Source: Lates calcarifer (taxonomy: Eukaryota; Chordata; Actinopteri; Centropomidae). Taken from it: a stretch of DNA of 64,000 nucleotides. Shown piece after piece: positions 11,747 to 25,869 of the stretch; position 1 is the stretch's first letter; each line of letters starts with the position of its first letter. Both the position numbers and the translations under genes were made by a program. Location of the stretch: positions 7,486,712 through 7,550,711 of the forward strand of contig NC_066851.1 of assembly GCF_001640805.2 (NCBI RefSeq), given 5' to 3'. The notes under the pieces are model-generated. The model worked only from the letters and a program-made list of their open reading frames with translations. It was not told the origin of the DNA and made no database searches.

Positions 11747-14706
11747 TAAAACTAAATTTCCACGAATCAATAAAAAACAAGCTTCAAAAGCTGTTACTGT
11801 GATGTCTTTGTTAATGTTGTTCACACATCTTTTACAGATCTCAAGTACTCTCTTATGTTAACTAAACTCCCCTCAGGGTGCACTCACTCACTGATGAGGA
11901 AGCTCCAGTATGTTTTGCTTGGGAATGAACAGGAATGCTGGTTAGCAGGAACTCCTGTAGTGATAGCTATAACTTTACATTTGTTTGGGGACCTGCTACA
12001 CAGAAGCTATATTATACCACCTGCACAATAGGAACATGAACAACTACAGTATGTGTGGGCGTTTACTGAGGGTACATACGGTGACAATACTCTGGCCACA
12101 GTTTAGTTAAGGCAAAGGGAAAGAAGTCTTTCTGTTCATTCCTGTGCCAGTGCTTGTCATGGGCCTGACAACAGCGTCATGAGTTTCAGTAGAGATTGGT
12201 TTGATCTAAATTTGAAATACAAATTGGCTTTTTGTCAGGTAATGTGATCTCAGTAATGCTGTCACTGCCATTTAAAGGATACTGAACTTTAGCGCACTAC
12301 GATGTGTATCTCACATGTGTCGGGGCCACCCAAAAATGCTGAACAGCCACTCCTCAATATTAACTTTTCCAGTCAGGCACATCAGGCCTGAAATAGAGTA
12401 ACATTATATCTGCAAATAAATTGCACTTCAGGGGCACATTTATAAATACAGACCAGACCTCGTGGTACTTCATAACTGTCTCCCATTAATCAAACCGGAC
12501 ACAATATTACTTAAGTTTGTTACATGCTGTGAATGAGATACTATATGTTTTTGTACATGCTGAAATACATTTGAACAGGGCTGTTATCTTGCTCTTAACA
12601 AGAGTTCCTCTAGATAGCACATGGGGGGGCAGGGGCCTCTTGCTGCGCAGGCAGCTGCTTCACATCTGGAACTTAATATAAACATCATGGCCAATAAAAT
12701 CATTCCATTTCCTTAATTACTATTCCTGTCATTTCCGCACTAAATGAAAAGTTATTAATTCAGGGCCAACACAAACATGCTTCTCCAATACGAGGAGCTA
12801 CTCCTGAAGCGTCGCCACCCTGACTACAGGCCCGCTGTCACTGGACTGGAACCACAAGCTCCTGCCTCCCTCTGCCAGTGTGTGTTTTGTGTGAATTTGG
12901 AGATGTGAGTGTGTATGTATGTATAAGGAACAGAGGCCAAGGCGCCGCAGACATGAATGGAACACAAGATGGCGTCTTGTTTTCCATCTCATCCAAATGT
13001 TCCCACTGGTGCCAGTATAATCATGACAGGCACAACCCGTCCTGTTTCATCTCTCTGCTTCCCCTTTCCCTCCTCCTCCTCCCCTCTACACTCCTCCTCT
13101 TGTTCTGGTTCTCAGTGTGTTCAACACATGCCCTGCTACCCTTTTCTCCACCCCATTTATACTACTCTTCCCTTCCATCCGTTCTCTCCCTCAGGATTCT
13201 CTGACATGCCTCCTGTAGTATCTAGTCCATGTTGGATAGCAGGCTTGTTAACATGAAATATTGGGTGATGATAGGATTTTGGAGATGTTCAGAGAGGATC
13301 TGTCTGAAATGTTGCCAAGATAAGTACAAATACTCACTGCAGCTATACATGTTCTAAGGGAGAAAATACAATCTCTCACAGGGTCATATGTCATCAAGCA
13401 AATTTTCAGCTGAAACATTCCTCACAGCACATCATTATCAGCCATCCCTTGCAGTCAAAATGCTTCCCATTGATTTCAAAGCTGCTGCTGTTAAGACATA
13501 TCCAAAGGGCAAGTATAAATAGAGTGAACGTAAAGCTACTTGGATGGGAGTCCTTGTAAAACAGCCCACACCAAATGCATCTTTGTGGCAGCACAAATGC
13601 CAGTGTATGTGTGTCCTTATTGAGCATGACTCACCGATTACCATCTCCACCCGTGGGCAAAATGATACTAATATCATGTAGATGGTGATGTATGCGATTT
13701 GACACGGTAGTGGCTCTGATTGCAGCTGAAGCAATCCACAGACCAAGAGAGGAACAGGAATTGGTGAGCGACACGTATACTTACACAAAAGATGCATGTA
13801 TGCACTCAAATACCACCAGTTTTGTAGTCGATGCTTTTGCTCCACCACACACAATTAAAGTCCCAATTAAAGGCCATTATGGGTTTTCCACTAGCAGCAA
13901 CCACAGGGAGAGCAGCTCCGCGGCCCGTGCATTGCGGGCACACAGATGTCTCCTGTGTTGTCATCCAAAGGAACTCAGACTGATCCACAAACTTTATGAT
14001 CATAATTACTGATCAAAATTAAAGTGCAACAACAATATAAACTCAGAGGACGGCAATAAAAAAAGTTTGAGTGATTCCGGTAAGTGGGGCCAAGTGGGAC
14101 TATCAGAGGGAAGTGTTTGTGAGATGTTCATCCTGAGGAGAAAAGTATATTGAGGTGATGACAGCCACTGGCTGAAGCCATTTTCTCTCCTACAGCCTAT
14201 TCAACTCCCATTTACCACAAGAGGGAGGCATTTCCCTGATAGTTTACCAGAAACGACAATTCTATTAAATTAGATTGATAATATTTATAAAAAGGCCACA
14301 TTTTCATGCTTATTCTCACTTATGCAATTGCGTCTCTGTTTCTCACAGCCACAATCACCCATAGATTTGAGTTCTCACCACAGATGAAAGCACTGGGCTT
14401 CATATCTGCCGTGAAGCATCCATTCACCACCATACCCACACACAAGTTCAACACTAGTGTATTCCCTTGAGCGGCACCCAAAAGTGTCATGGGTTTCCGC
14501 TTCTGAGTTCCCATCCTCTTACCCAGTGACCTTAATGAGAGAGTGAAGTTCTCACTTGGCCAAACAATATGCTGTTGTAGAGGGCTGTGATAAGAGGTGG
14601 CTAGTCAACAGCCTCTGGACATGCAGCTGTGAAGGCGAACAGTCTTCCCGATCTGTCCCCAGCCTGACACGCAAAATCAGTTGCCAGATCAAATAACTTC
14701 ACAAAG

Positions 14707-14738
14707 ACACACACACACATATAGACTCACACACACAC
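14707..14738. repeat. Interrupted (CA)n microsatellite
   Basis: Two CA runs are separated by TATAGACT. Confidence 0.9.
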
Positions 14739-17469
14739 GTGTCAAAATGCATGTGGCTGAATCCCATTCCCACCCAATATCGTGCTTTGAGAACTAACAA
14801 TCTGTTTAGCACAAAAACTGCAGTGGCTCCTTTCATCTTGAGTTCAAGGCACAGATGATCTAATTCCAAATCTGATGATGAACCAACCAGTGCCAAGTAT
14901 CTAAAACAAGTGTCAACAACAACACCACTGTGAACTGCTGAGTGATAAATGAGCTCTTTCTTCGTGGTCAGCATGGTTTATTCTCTGAACTATTTAGGGC
15001 TTAAAAAGATCTTTTATATTCATGAACAAACTTATTTTGTGAGGCAGAAAATGTTAATTTAGTCAGTTTCAAGGTGGAGAGTATTTTCCCCTGGGAATGT
15101 CAAAAGTAGGATTTGTGATATCAGTCCCTCATTCATTAATTATTAATTTAAAAAACAATTATACATTTTTATGAAATTGATTGTGGGTCATGGCAATTTA
15201 AGGGGAAAAAAATCCTCACCCTAAGCTCCAGAACATTTTGATACAGAAACTATAAGACCAGTTCACAGATCTGGTACCTAAAAGCTGATTCAGAAACAAA
15301 GCATGTGTTTTAAAAACAGCTATTATTTGGTCAAAAGGCAGGCTTACAAACCACAACAAGAAATCACAGCAGGTCAATAAAACCAGAGGACCACAGGCTC
15401 AGTCATGTCAGCAACAGCTGAATTTGAACCAAAAGCATTTCTTCTAGACTGGTAAGTAAATAGCTGTTAATGCTGGCTATAGAGCAATAGTAAAAACTTA
15501 AATATAGGGCCTTTAAAGACATGGACATTGCCTCTTCTGAATTTCTGATCTTTCTATGAAGTTTGGTCTCTTTTCTAAAATGTGTTATATTGTGGTTTTC
15601 ATGTGTTTAAAGCTAAAAATGTGAACTTTGGTGAACACTGACTTGTAAATTAATGGCAATGGCCAACTGTAAACTGTCTTAATAGTGCTGAAATTTGCCC
15701 TCCAACTGTGAGGAACCTATCCTATGAGCTGTTTCACACAATTTACAGGCTTCCAGTATCACCTCATCTGCCAGAACACAAATCAAAGTTTCACTGTAGC
15801 AGTAGTCAGTAGTCAAAAGGGAGACAGTAAGTCATCAGTGCAGGGATACAACAAGGGATACAAGATGGAGGTCACAGTCATCCTGATAAATACTGGCTGA
15901 GAGTTGCCCAAAAAAAAAATTGTGACGTTGATAAGGAGTCGACAACTCAATAGTGACGACTGCTGGGCAGGTGAGGAATGTCAGGTCTGAGGTAACAGGA
16001 GAGGTTACTACTCTATGCACACAAAAGTGATAAATCAGACTTAGAGGCAGAAGAGGAAAGAGGGGAGGACAGAGCCATGGCATGCAACCAAACCATGACA
16101 ACCAAATACAATTAACGACAAAAGCAATTGCTGGTGTTAGAACAGACTGAAAAAATGCTTTTTTAAAGTGTAAAAATTTCCAGTGTGGTATTGGCACTAT
16201 TTGGTCCGTCAAGTTATAATGGGTCTGTGGGCGACTCGCAGTCATTAAAACCAGACGCACACGTGGGAGCACTGAACAGGACAGAGAAAACAATGACGGA
16301 TATTCCAGAGTCAATGAACTGTCTCAGTCAGACAATCTGCACTGATGTAGGGTTATGTGTGTGAATGAATGAGGTGTTTCCCCTAATGTGGGCTATAATC
16401 TGACCCTCTTGGGAGGAGCTGACGGAGTGCTGTGGAAAATATTCAGCTCAAATTCAGACTGGAGGTCCATTTTTAAATCTCAGACATGTGGGGGAAAAGA
16501 GAATTATATCAAGCAGGAAAAAACAAAAACACAGGAACGAAGAGAAAGATTAAAAAGGAATATTTGCAGAAGTGGAGGGACGAAATGGAGAGGAAAAGAC
16601 AACATTAGGCATTACAAGCTTGAAACATGTGTAAACAGAGTATATAGAAACCAGATAGGGGCCAATCCTAAAGGTAATATACAGAGAGAATGCGTTTAGC
16701 AGAGTCCATTAAAGCCAAAAGCCTCTGAGGGAACGTTTCTAGCCAGACATGGGACTCTGATGGAGGTAGCCAAGACACTCTAACTCCAGGTTATCCTCTC
16801 ACTCTGAGTAATGGACCAGGGTGTTTTCAGACTCCCATGGCCCCTCGCGAGCCCCTCTGAGCCCCTATGATGAAGTTAGAGATGCAGCAAGTGCGCTACA
16901 GCAGAGAGAAAGAGCCGTGCCCGTCTCCTGTTGCTGTTGAATGTAATTTCGGATCGTATTGCAGCGGAAGCACAACTGACAGAGAAGGAATCTATCGAAT
17001 TCAGCTCAGACATCACAATAATATTGAGTCTTGTTTATAAACACACATTCAGGATGCTGCGGGAGTATCATTCGTTTGAGAGCCCCAGTGCTGAGTATCC
17101 TGAGAGCATTTGGTAAAGCTGCTGCCGATTTGTACTGGGCTAATAAAAACAACTCAGCAAAAATGTTGGTGTTTAGATGGACATTCCTTTCACAGCATTT
17201 AAATACAACTTAATAATTACTCAGTTAACTGGTTATTTGACTGCTGAAATCTTTACAACATGCTACATTCTTCAGAGTAGAAATTCTTTTGTTACCAATG
17301 TATGATACACATTTTTTTACTACCACATTTAATATATGCAGTATATTTAACCTTGTGTGAACAAGACTAGGAGTCCACAACCAAGCTAGCAGTGCTGTGA
17401 GAATGTATTTAGACATAGTGGTGCTTTAAGCTCAATGCTAATGTCAGATTGCTAACATATAGGGACAAA

Positions 17470-17590
17470 CACCTATGGGCAATTTGGAGTCACCAGTTAA
17501 CCCCTTTGGAGTCCATGCAGGCACAGGGAGGACATGCATAAGCCACACAGAAATAGGTTCAAACCCCTGCACCACCATGCCACTCCTCTG
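17470..17590. repeat. Fragment of a widespread fish interspersed repeat
   Basis: The segment contains GGCAATTTGGAGTCACCAG, then GCAGGCACAGGGAGGACATG, then a GGTTCAAACC-like block and CTGCACCACCATGCCAC. This order of phrases is familiar from a very common fish repeat. The copy is degenerate and lacks the usual middle part. The family is recognised from memory and its class is not asserted. The tRNA-B-box-like string belongs to this repeat and is not a tRNA gene. Confidence 0.6.
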
Positions 17591-17995
17591 AGGGGAAATG
17601 TCTGAACCAAACTGGTTAGCAATCCACCCAATAGCTGTTGAGACATTTCATTCAAAACCAAAATTGTTAACCTCGTGGTTGGATCAGAGGAAAAGTCAGG
17701 TGATCAGCAAACCATAACCATAACCATCTTCTGATAGCCATGAATATCTGGAGAAATATTTGTGCCAATCCATCCTGTAGATGTTGAGATACTTCAAGTT
17801 AAGTGAAAAGTCTGACTTCTTGGGATCACTACAGGAAAAGTCAGTAGGATTCATCCTCTGGAGATCATGGATATCTGGATCAATTTTCATAGCAATCCAT
17901 GTTATAATGACTGAGATAATTCAGTCTGGACCAAAGGGGTCTCCTGACTGACCGACCGACATCACCACCAATGAAGCCATGCTGTTAGCAAGGCT
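17591..17995. repeat. Internally repeated interspersed element ending GACCGACCGAC
   Basis: Three related units share the pattern GCAATCCAxxx..GxTGAGAxAxTTCA (near 17620, 17765 and 17890). The last is followed by CTGACCGACCGACATC and GCCATGCTGTTAGCAAGGCTAAAA. This matches a repeat I know from many fish genomes. The units are about 130-140 bases apart and diverged. Confidence 0.6.
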
Positions 17996-20900
17996 AAAAC
18001 AAGATCAATTAACCTTCACCTGACAAACAAGACAAATCCTCCCTTTCCTTTCTTGTCTTTCATTGCGCCCCCATGTCTTTTCCTCAGTGGTTAACCAATT
18101 CTTGGCTCGGTCCTCCAGCACGACGCCATCGCTATTATAATGCCATCATCCCTGCCTGCCAAGCCATAGAGAATGATGTCACTTCCACCCTTGGTCATGG
18201 TGGTTTGGGTTTGGCCACTGGTGCATGTGACAATTTGTGCCCTACTAGGAAGCCCTGAAGCTTCCAACTTGGCAACCAGCCATGACATCCACACCCTCTC
18301 CTAGTTTCATAGCGAGGCACCCATTGATACAGCTGAATGTTTTAATTCACCAGAGAGCTTTTGACTGTGCCCTTATTTCTGCTTATGTTCTTTTTAATAC
18401 TTCCATGTTAAATATCCACCTCTCCTCTCTTCTTTCCCCGTCATGCTGTGCATCGTCTCCACTCCTGTCATTTAGCCCATGGCTTTGTAGTCATGTTGCG
18501 AGGCGGAAAGGAGCTGGGCAGGGCGAGGCGCTGGCCCAGCAGTGGCTGATGTATGGCTTCTGGAGAGGAAACACAGCACAGGCAATGAGAGAATGTGGAA
18601 ATGTACGCATGGCACAATGCCCGCTGGGCCCGGCCCACTCTGTACCGTGTTTAGAGGCAGCCTTTCTTCTCATGCCAGGTGGGTGGGGGATGAAAGAGGG
18701 CAATAGGGGGGCTGGGGGTGGACACAGGCCTGGGATCAAACACCAGAGATGCACTGGAGGGTGATGGTGGTTGTGTGGGTTGGTGGTTGTGTGATGAGTG
18801 TGAGGAGCGGTCGATTGACTGGACTGTTTTAATTCGTATGTGATTAATTATTGCACAAATCGTCCATGCATTTTCTCTGGCTTTTTTTCCTCTCCTCTGT
18901 TAGTGTTTATGAGGCTTCCTCATGACTGGTTTTGGAATATTTCTGAGGCCATTAATGCCCCATTCATTAAAATGTTAGATACTGTGTTTCATTTCCTTTT
19001 CTGATACCACACAAAATGACACACAGCATTCAGCTGAAAATACATCCTGCACTATTTATCCTATAACGTAAGGCTCCACAAAAAGATTGGAAAAACAGTT
19101 GTTAATGTGAGTATTTATAGTTTCAGTCATGTTTTAAATTGCTACTTCATGTGTGCTAGCAAGCATATTCAATGAACTATACCACTTTTTCACCATGACC
19201 ACATCTGTAATTTGCCACTCAGCAGCGTCACTGTCCAAACTCTGATTCTGCATACTATATTTGAGGTTGGGAATTTCACATACATACTTGCAATATGACT
19301 AAGAGCAGGGGCAGATGCCTTTGTTGTCCCCATAGTGTCTCATTATCCCTGCCCTTCCAGCACAGGCGTGTGGGTTCTCAGTGGGGAACCCCAGCCCAAA
19401 GTGCGGTGGCGAGGATGGGACAAAACCAACCACCACTTGCAGGCTCCGGCCGGATGGGGAGGGAGGAAGACGACACTCATCATTTGGAGGTTTGGGTCTG
19501 ATTGCTTCCCCTTGTGAGGGACTTAACTGTCCCCACTGGGAATGTGGTCCCTTTTACACCCACGCCTAAGGACACAGAGAGGGAGACAGAGGTGTAAAAA
19601 TACAAAAATAAGAAAGAAATACAGCCAGGAAGAGTGAAGCTGACAGTGCAAAACAAGCCAAGGCTCTAAAAACAGCCTGTTATAAAACATGTATGAATTC
19701 AGTCTATAAAAAGAAATATACATTATATTGTGGGAATAAGTCACAAGAGTGACTGGTTACTCATTATGGTGAGGGAAGAATCCAGCTTTTTAAATACTCT
19801 ACTAATCAAAACAACTTGTTTACAATTTACCTACAGTTTTTTTTGTCATCACTGAGGTCAAATGTGAAGCTGCAGCAAGATGAATAATAAAGCAGCTCAA
19901 TATTTTTATACTAACAATGGAAAGTGGTTGCATGTGAAAGTGGTTGCTCGTTGTGATGAATTTGCTATTTTTTTAGTGTCTTTCCGCTCAGTGTTTTGGT
20001 TTTCCTGCCCACAATTTCACTGTTTTGATTCACCCTCGCTGTTGTTATGTTTTCAGTCGCAGCCAGCAGCTATTAGCTTGCTAAAAAGCTGATATTTCAG
20101 AATATGGAGACCAAATATGGAGCTGAAAGGAGAGTGAACAATATTCCAAATGAATCCTAATGTAGCTCTGACAGTTGTGTTTGTTAACAATCTATCAGCG
20201 TGTAAGGTAATAACACATGTTGTGTGTTGTGTTCACGACTAAAAATTAGTTATTGCAGGTTTAACGTGCACATTCCAGAAAAACTCAGTGATGTCAAAGT
20301 GGTAATTTGGTGGAAATTACATTCTTGCCCAGACAAAAATGTCAGTGTCTGTCAGTGATCGAAACCAGACATTGTTTAGGGGATTTCTGACTATACCTCA
20401 ACCATGTTTGAAAGCCGACCATATTTCATAGAGAAATCCATGGGTTGGATTACATAATCAATGTAATTTTTGTCTTACTCTGCTATGTTGCTCTCATACC
20501 CTCCTCGCCTGTTTGCCCACCCCCTCATTTACAGTTAAATGCAATTGCTTTATTGGCTCAGTCGTTCCTGTTCTGAGGCGGCAGGGCCTTGCCAGTCGTC
20601 GTGGTTACTATAAAAACTAATCATTTCAATTTCCTTGTATCTTATTTCATTCATTTACTTTAATCACAGTCTATGGGAGGCGCCAATGTTTCCCCATGAG
20701 TGGCGTCTGCTAAAGAGAGCAGAAATTTAGAGCGGGCTGTTTTCAGCTGGCACTGGGGCAGAGACATCCATACTACTGTATTTAATGACTTCGCTGGAGT
20801 TCAAGCGATTAGAGCTCATCTTAGACAAGCTGTGTGCCCTTTTGATCTTTGAATCCTGAAAATGAAGTTGAGGGGAGAGACGGAGACGAATCACCTGCGG

Positions 20901-23888
20901 TTTTGGAAATCATTTAGAATGGACTGGCTTTCCAAACTGATAGGGGGTGAAAAAGGCTTGATCTTCTTAAGATGTACTGTTTCAGATTCCCTATCTGTCT
21001 GTTTCTCTGTTTCTGCGAGTGTGTGTGGGGCAAAAAGGAGAGAGTGAGAGTGGCTTAGGTTTCCCCCAAGACTAATAGACATGAATACTTTGAATAGAAA
21101 AAAATGTGCTGCTCTAAAACAATGTAAGCATAAGGCCAGCAGCATGTAGATGATTGTGATCGCTGAACTGCCTGGCACTGTGGCAGTCTCAGGCCAGTGA
21201 AGAATTATGGCCTTCGTCTGCTCCATTAATTAACAGCCATTCAGACAGGAAACCAGAGCCAGCACTACAGTTCGCTTTCATGTCTCATCCCATTTGCCTG
21301 CAGAAACCTCATTTTTCATTATTTACTGTATCACTTCCAGACTGATGATCATCAATATTGCGTAAATGAAGGGGGGGGTGAAATCTTTTTGGGAAAGGTT
21401 TGAAGTGCTGTTGAAATATTGGCCTGTGGTACGTGTTGTTAGTGAAACCCTCAGTGGGCTGTCACAGCGAGACATTAAAAAGGCGGCCTTGTACAGCCAC
21501 ACGTCCAGGCGTAACAATAATGAACCTCAGGGACTCTGAGAGCAGGAGGAAAGTGGACGCAAGTGTTTTATGATCTGGCGGTGCCGCGGACAAAGCAAAT
21601 AATCGCCAGACACAGAAGAGCAGGTAGTTTCACTTAACCTCTGCTCGGGGCTGAGCGCCAACTTAACTGGAAGCACATGGCTGCAGAGTACATTAGATAG
21701 AGGGAGAGAGACAGAGAGAGACTGATTATTCCTGCCTCCCAATTAAATATCCATCATGGTGCTGAGGTGCAAGAGAGCAACCAACCTAATGACATTGTTA
21801 TCACACAGTAGCTGGCCCTTTGCTGGTATATACAAGCCCACTGCGGACAGTTACTCAAGTTACCCAGGTCGTATGGCAAGTGGTAACACACAGAAGACTT
21901 GAGGAAGTCACAACTCTGGTTGGTGTACCTGAATGGTCAAATGGAAGAGAGAGCATACATCTCGTGGACTGTGGTCTGCTGTTTACTGGATGTCTGTGGC
22001 CTGTGGCTTTGTCTCCCTCCCATTAGTGTGTTTGGTGTTGTTCGCATGCCGACTGGCCCTACAGTAAATGCTCCTTATCGGTCGGCCACTCCTGAGGGCA
22101 CCGCAGCCGCAGAAACCCCTGAGAGGGTGTAGGATGGATGAGGTGTGTACATGAGGGCAAGTGAGAGGAAGTGTGTGTCCAGGCATGTCTGCAAGCTTAC
22201 ATATTTACGAGTATGTGAACGAGATGACATTGTATGATGACATTGTGTATGTGTGAGGGTCAGGCCGGGCGGCAGTGACCATTCATCTGCAACTGTCTGC
22301 TGCTCTGCCCAGGTTAACTTCTCCTCTGGCCAAATGCTGCTATCAGGTTCCCCCATGTGGTTCCACTTAGACCGCCAGGGGCTCCAGCTACAGACTGCAG
22401 ACAGCCTCTCAGGCCACAGGGCAGGAGCAGTGCAGGGAATGGCCCCACTGAACTGACTCAATAACCCACATCGAGGCACACACCTCATTGCTAGCAACTG
22501 GTGCCTCATGGCCTCTCTGACTGCCCCAAGCCAATGTGTTACTGTCCACTGATCATTACTGGGCTTCTTTGTTTACATGGAATGATAAGATAGGTCAGGT
22601 TAGAGGTGACACTACAAAGAAAGAGAATCTAGTTATTTTAAGATTGATTTAGCAATACACGATACAAAAATATATATGATTTAGATAAAATGCTTATTTT
22701 ACTAGATTTATGATTTATGGGACCAATGCACACTTTGGTGGTGAAATTACAGCTTTCTCATGACACGCCCTACTGTATATGTTCCCAGCTTTTTCTGCCT
22801 CAGCAGAGGGTAAAAGCCCGTCCTTCTGTCTCAGCGTCCCTCCATCCCTCCTTGTCCCCCCCTCCACCACTTACAGTCTATCACTGTATATTTTTATTGA
22901 TGAGGCCTGACAGCGCCCCAACTCCAATATAGCTTAGGACATTTGATATGAACACCCCACCCTTAAAGAAAAAAGAAAAAAGAAAAGAAAAATGTACCTC
23001 AGCCTCGCTCTCTCAGTCCAGAGACTCTACTCCATAACAGCAGGCCCTAATTTCTCTTTCCAGTCATGGAATATGATAATTTTCTTATTTGCAAGAAATA
23101 TCAATTGCTCAAGGCGGACACATAATCATTGGGGAGGAAAGGAGAAGCTACCTGTGTAATGTGCTTAACAGGCTAACCCATTTAGCCGCAGGCGCTGTTT
23201 GAAAATGAGAAAGTGCTGATGGTCAAAATCAATTTTCCCTGTGTCCAAATTACTCCCTGCCCGGCTTAGAATTTCACCTAAATGGCCAAACCTTAAAACA
23301 CTGATACTAATTCTATCATATTAGAGCCTGGTCATATAGTTGAAGTTATTGCTAATGCTATTTTGCTGTATTTATTGATGTAGCTAGATGACTCGAAGGC
23401 CAGGGAGCAGAGAGTTCTGTTACTGCCTTTGTGCTTGTGTGTGGAGATACATATCAGTACAGTGCATTCACTGTATGTGTAGCCATCGGCTTTAACAATG
23501 TTTTAGGATGTCAGATGCTCATGGGTTCACAAATCTGATATATCACAAACAAACAAAAAACAAAAAAACTATATAAAGGTTCTAATTCTCATATTACACA
23601 ACACTGAAAGTTTCTTAGAGCGTAATGCCCTTAGCTGTCTCTAAACAGCAGATAATATCTTGATTTTCTGTGTACCTTAGTTTCTTGGTAACTGCTTAGA
23701 AAGAGTTCATTTGTATATTGTAATATCTTATGAAATGTCCCTGCAGTATGTTCTAATTACTTGAACAACTGAAACAACCATATAGTAAAAATAGGTGGTT
23801 CTAAGTAGTATAGTTTAACAACTAAAATATAGTTTAACAACTAATTTCATTGTCAGATGATATTTAATTGCAACCCTAGGAACAGTGT
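17996..23888. other. Gene desert, part 2
   Basis: No supported gene. The 160-codon + strand frame at 18282-18764 has a counter-frame on the - strand and no motif. Blocks at about 18830-19010, 20560-20720 and 21200-21560 are non-repetitive and look like possible conserved non-coding elements. A repeat-like stretch lies at about 19870-20270. A purine tract of AAAAG/AAAAAAG units lies at 22969-22991. A 17-base tandem duplication (TATAGTTTAACAACTAA twice) lies at about 23808-23845. Confidence 0.55.
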
Positions 23889-23889
23889 G

Positions 23890-24220
23890 ACATTTTGGGA
23901 AGTATGCTTATTTGCTTTCCTGCTGAGAGTCAGATGAGAAGATCGATATGACTCCCATATGACTCCCATGTCTGTGTGGTATGAAGAAACAGCCAGCAGC
24001 TTGTTAGCTTAGCTTAGAATGAAGACTGGAAGGCAGAGGAAACACCCTGTCTGGCTCTGTCCAAAGGTAAAAAAGTCTTTCACCACCTCTAAAACTGACC
24101 AGTTTTGCTATGCTATGCTAATTGTCTCCTGGCTCAAGCTTTGTATTTAGAGTACATGTGTCAGAATGGTATCAATCCTCTCATCTAACTCTTGGAAAGT
24201 AAGTGAAAAAGCATAATGTC
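23890..24220. mobile_element. Foldback (long inverted repeat) element, copy A
   Basis: The left arm (about 23890-24020) begins CATTTTGGGAAGTATGC and runs through GAGAGTCAGATGAGAAGATC to TTAGCTTAGCTTAG. The right arm (about 24100-24220), read in reverse complement, runs GACATTATGCTTTTTCACT, GAGTTAGATGAGAGGATTG to CAATTAGCATAGC, so the two arms are imperfect inverted copies. There is no transposase frame, so it is non-autonomous. Two more copies are at 45880-46090 and 56375-56650. I know related sequences as a common percomorph repeat; the superfamily is not assigned. Confidence 0.72.
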
Positions 24221-25869
24221 AAGACTTACAACACTGTACAGGAAGGATGCTGAACCAGTCCCTTAATCTACATTTAACAGTGAGGGTGACAAAGCTTTTC
24301 CCACTGTGGCTCCGATACTCATACAGCCTTCTTACAGACATTATCAGCAGTTTGGTCTGTATTTAAAACAGCTTCTGAAAACCTGCTTGTACAGACTGGC
24401 CTGTCATTCATGTTTTTGAGTCTGAAAACTGTCACTGTCAAAACTGTCATTTGCTTTATTTATATTGATGACATATGATGCTCGCATTAGAAATATAGCA
24501 GAGCATTTAAATAAACTGTAATCCCTTACATGGGTTATTAAGTGGATCTCTGTCTCACTTTTTCCAATTATAAATCCAGAATCCTGACAGTTGTTTCCAG
24601 AAGAATATTTTTAGGCATTAACAGCTTCTTATGAACTCAATCAAACTGACCTCTTTTATTTTCATGTAACTGCTATATAATTACGGGACTTTTTCTTAGA
24701 AAGTTAAATAAACTGGGAGGCCTTTACCGACAGTGCCTAGTGCACTTTCACTCCATTTTCAATATAATAAATATATAATAATGGTTCCAGGAAACTTCTT
24801 AGTAAATTACTGGTTACATATAAACTTCTCTCTTGAGATTATTAGGAAACTGAACCTGGAGACTGAAGGTTTTCTAATTTGCACAATATGAGGTTGTGTG
24901 TGAGTGTAGAGAAAGGCTTTTAATGTTCCTGATGTCAATCATTTTATATGTTAATATGCACCCACAACAATCTGGATTTACACATAGAATTAAAGTCACC
25001 ACAATCAAGACACATTTTATCATTTCTAGTTACCTCTGTAAAAGCACAGGGTATGACATCACTGTCAATGGTGCCATTTGAGGGACTTGATCTCAACTTG
25101 ATCTCTCAATTGAAAGAGCTTTATGACCTGCCTTGTGACTTGCAATTTCTTTGTGATAAGATTTGCCTTGGACTTGTTTAAAAGGAGCTTGTACTTTGCT
25201 CGGGATTTGCTGGGACAGACCTGACTTGTCCCCTCCCCGTAGACTCAAAAACAGCTCTGGTCGGGACTATAGATCTGTGGATTCGGGGTGAGGTTGGCTT
25301 GTGGCCATAGCCCGTCCACCTGGGCTAGCCACATCATAAACAACAGCTGTGTGTCAGGTCTGCTGCTGTATCAACATCACCACACTGGCCACTGGCTGGA
25401 GCCGCACATAGGTATTATATCCATGACACTTCCTGCTGGAGGACAGCCCTCTAAACACCAAGGCCACTGTCCAGGAAGTTGGGTACACCAAGATATTAAA
25501 GGATAACTGCAAAGGAAAGAACTACTGAGAGATGTGAGTCAATGTGCATTTGACTTAATCTAGATTTTAAGGTGGTTTCACTTGCAACGTCATAATAATT
25601 AATGGACTTCAACATGCCCCTGTCCTTTAACACTCAAGACTCTCTGAGCAAATTCCCAGGGCTTGGGAATACATATCTGTTGCAGCCTTGTCCAGTGCTC
25701 ATAGCGCAGGTCAGCCTAATAACCTTTGTCAGCTCTTTAGGCGTGAAGAAGGTATATTGTAACCATTTGGGCAGAAACGGGCCGGCTTTCCCGATATTGA
25801 CTCAAACACACAGAGGGGAGAAGGAGGGGAGGCGTGGAATAAAGTGACACTAATGGAACATTGATGACA

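Larger units (their letters stand above)
9263..17440. other. Gene desert, part 1
   Basis: No supported coding exon occurs. The contents are AT-rich DNA with microsatellites at 10696-10715, 11681-11746 and 14707-14738, a poly(A) run at 11558-11580, and a pyrimidine-rich stretch at about 13050-13195. The longest open frame (15835-16314, - strand) has no motif, splice context or codon pattern to support it. No RNA gene was recognised. Confidence 0.6.

Noticed and set aside
15835..16314. 159-codon - strand frame
   Set aside because: No domain, no splice context, no neighbouring exon and ordinary AT-rich background. Length alone is not enough.
17545..17570. tRNA B-box-like GGTTCAAACC
   Set aside because: No A box or cloverleaf fits upstream. 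The string belongs to a common fish repeat.
18282..18764. 160-codon + strand frame
   Set aside because: An 87-codon frame lies antisense to it, the sequence is purine-biased and repetitive at the end, and no motif is visible.
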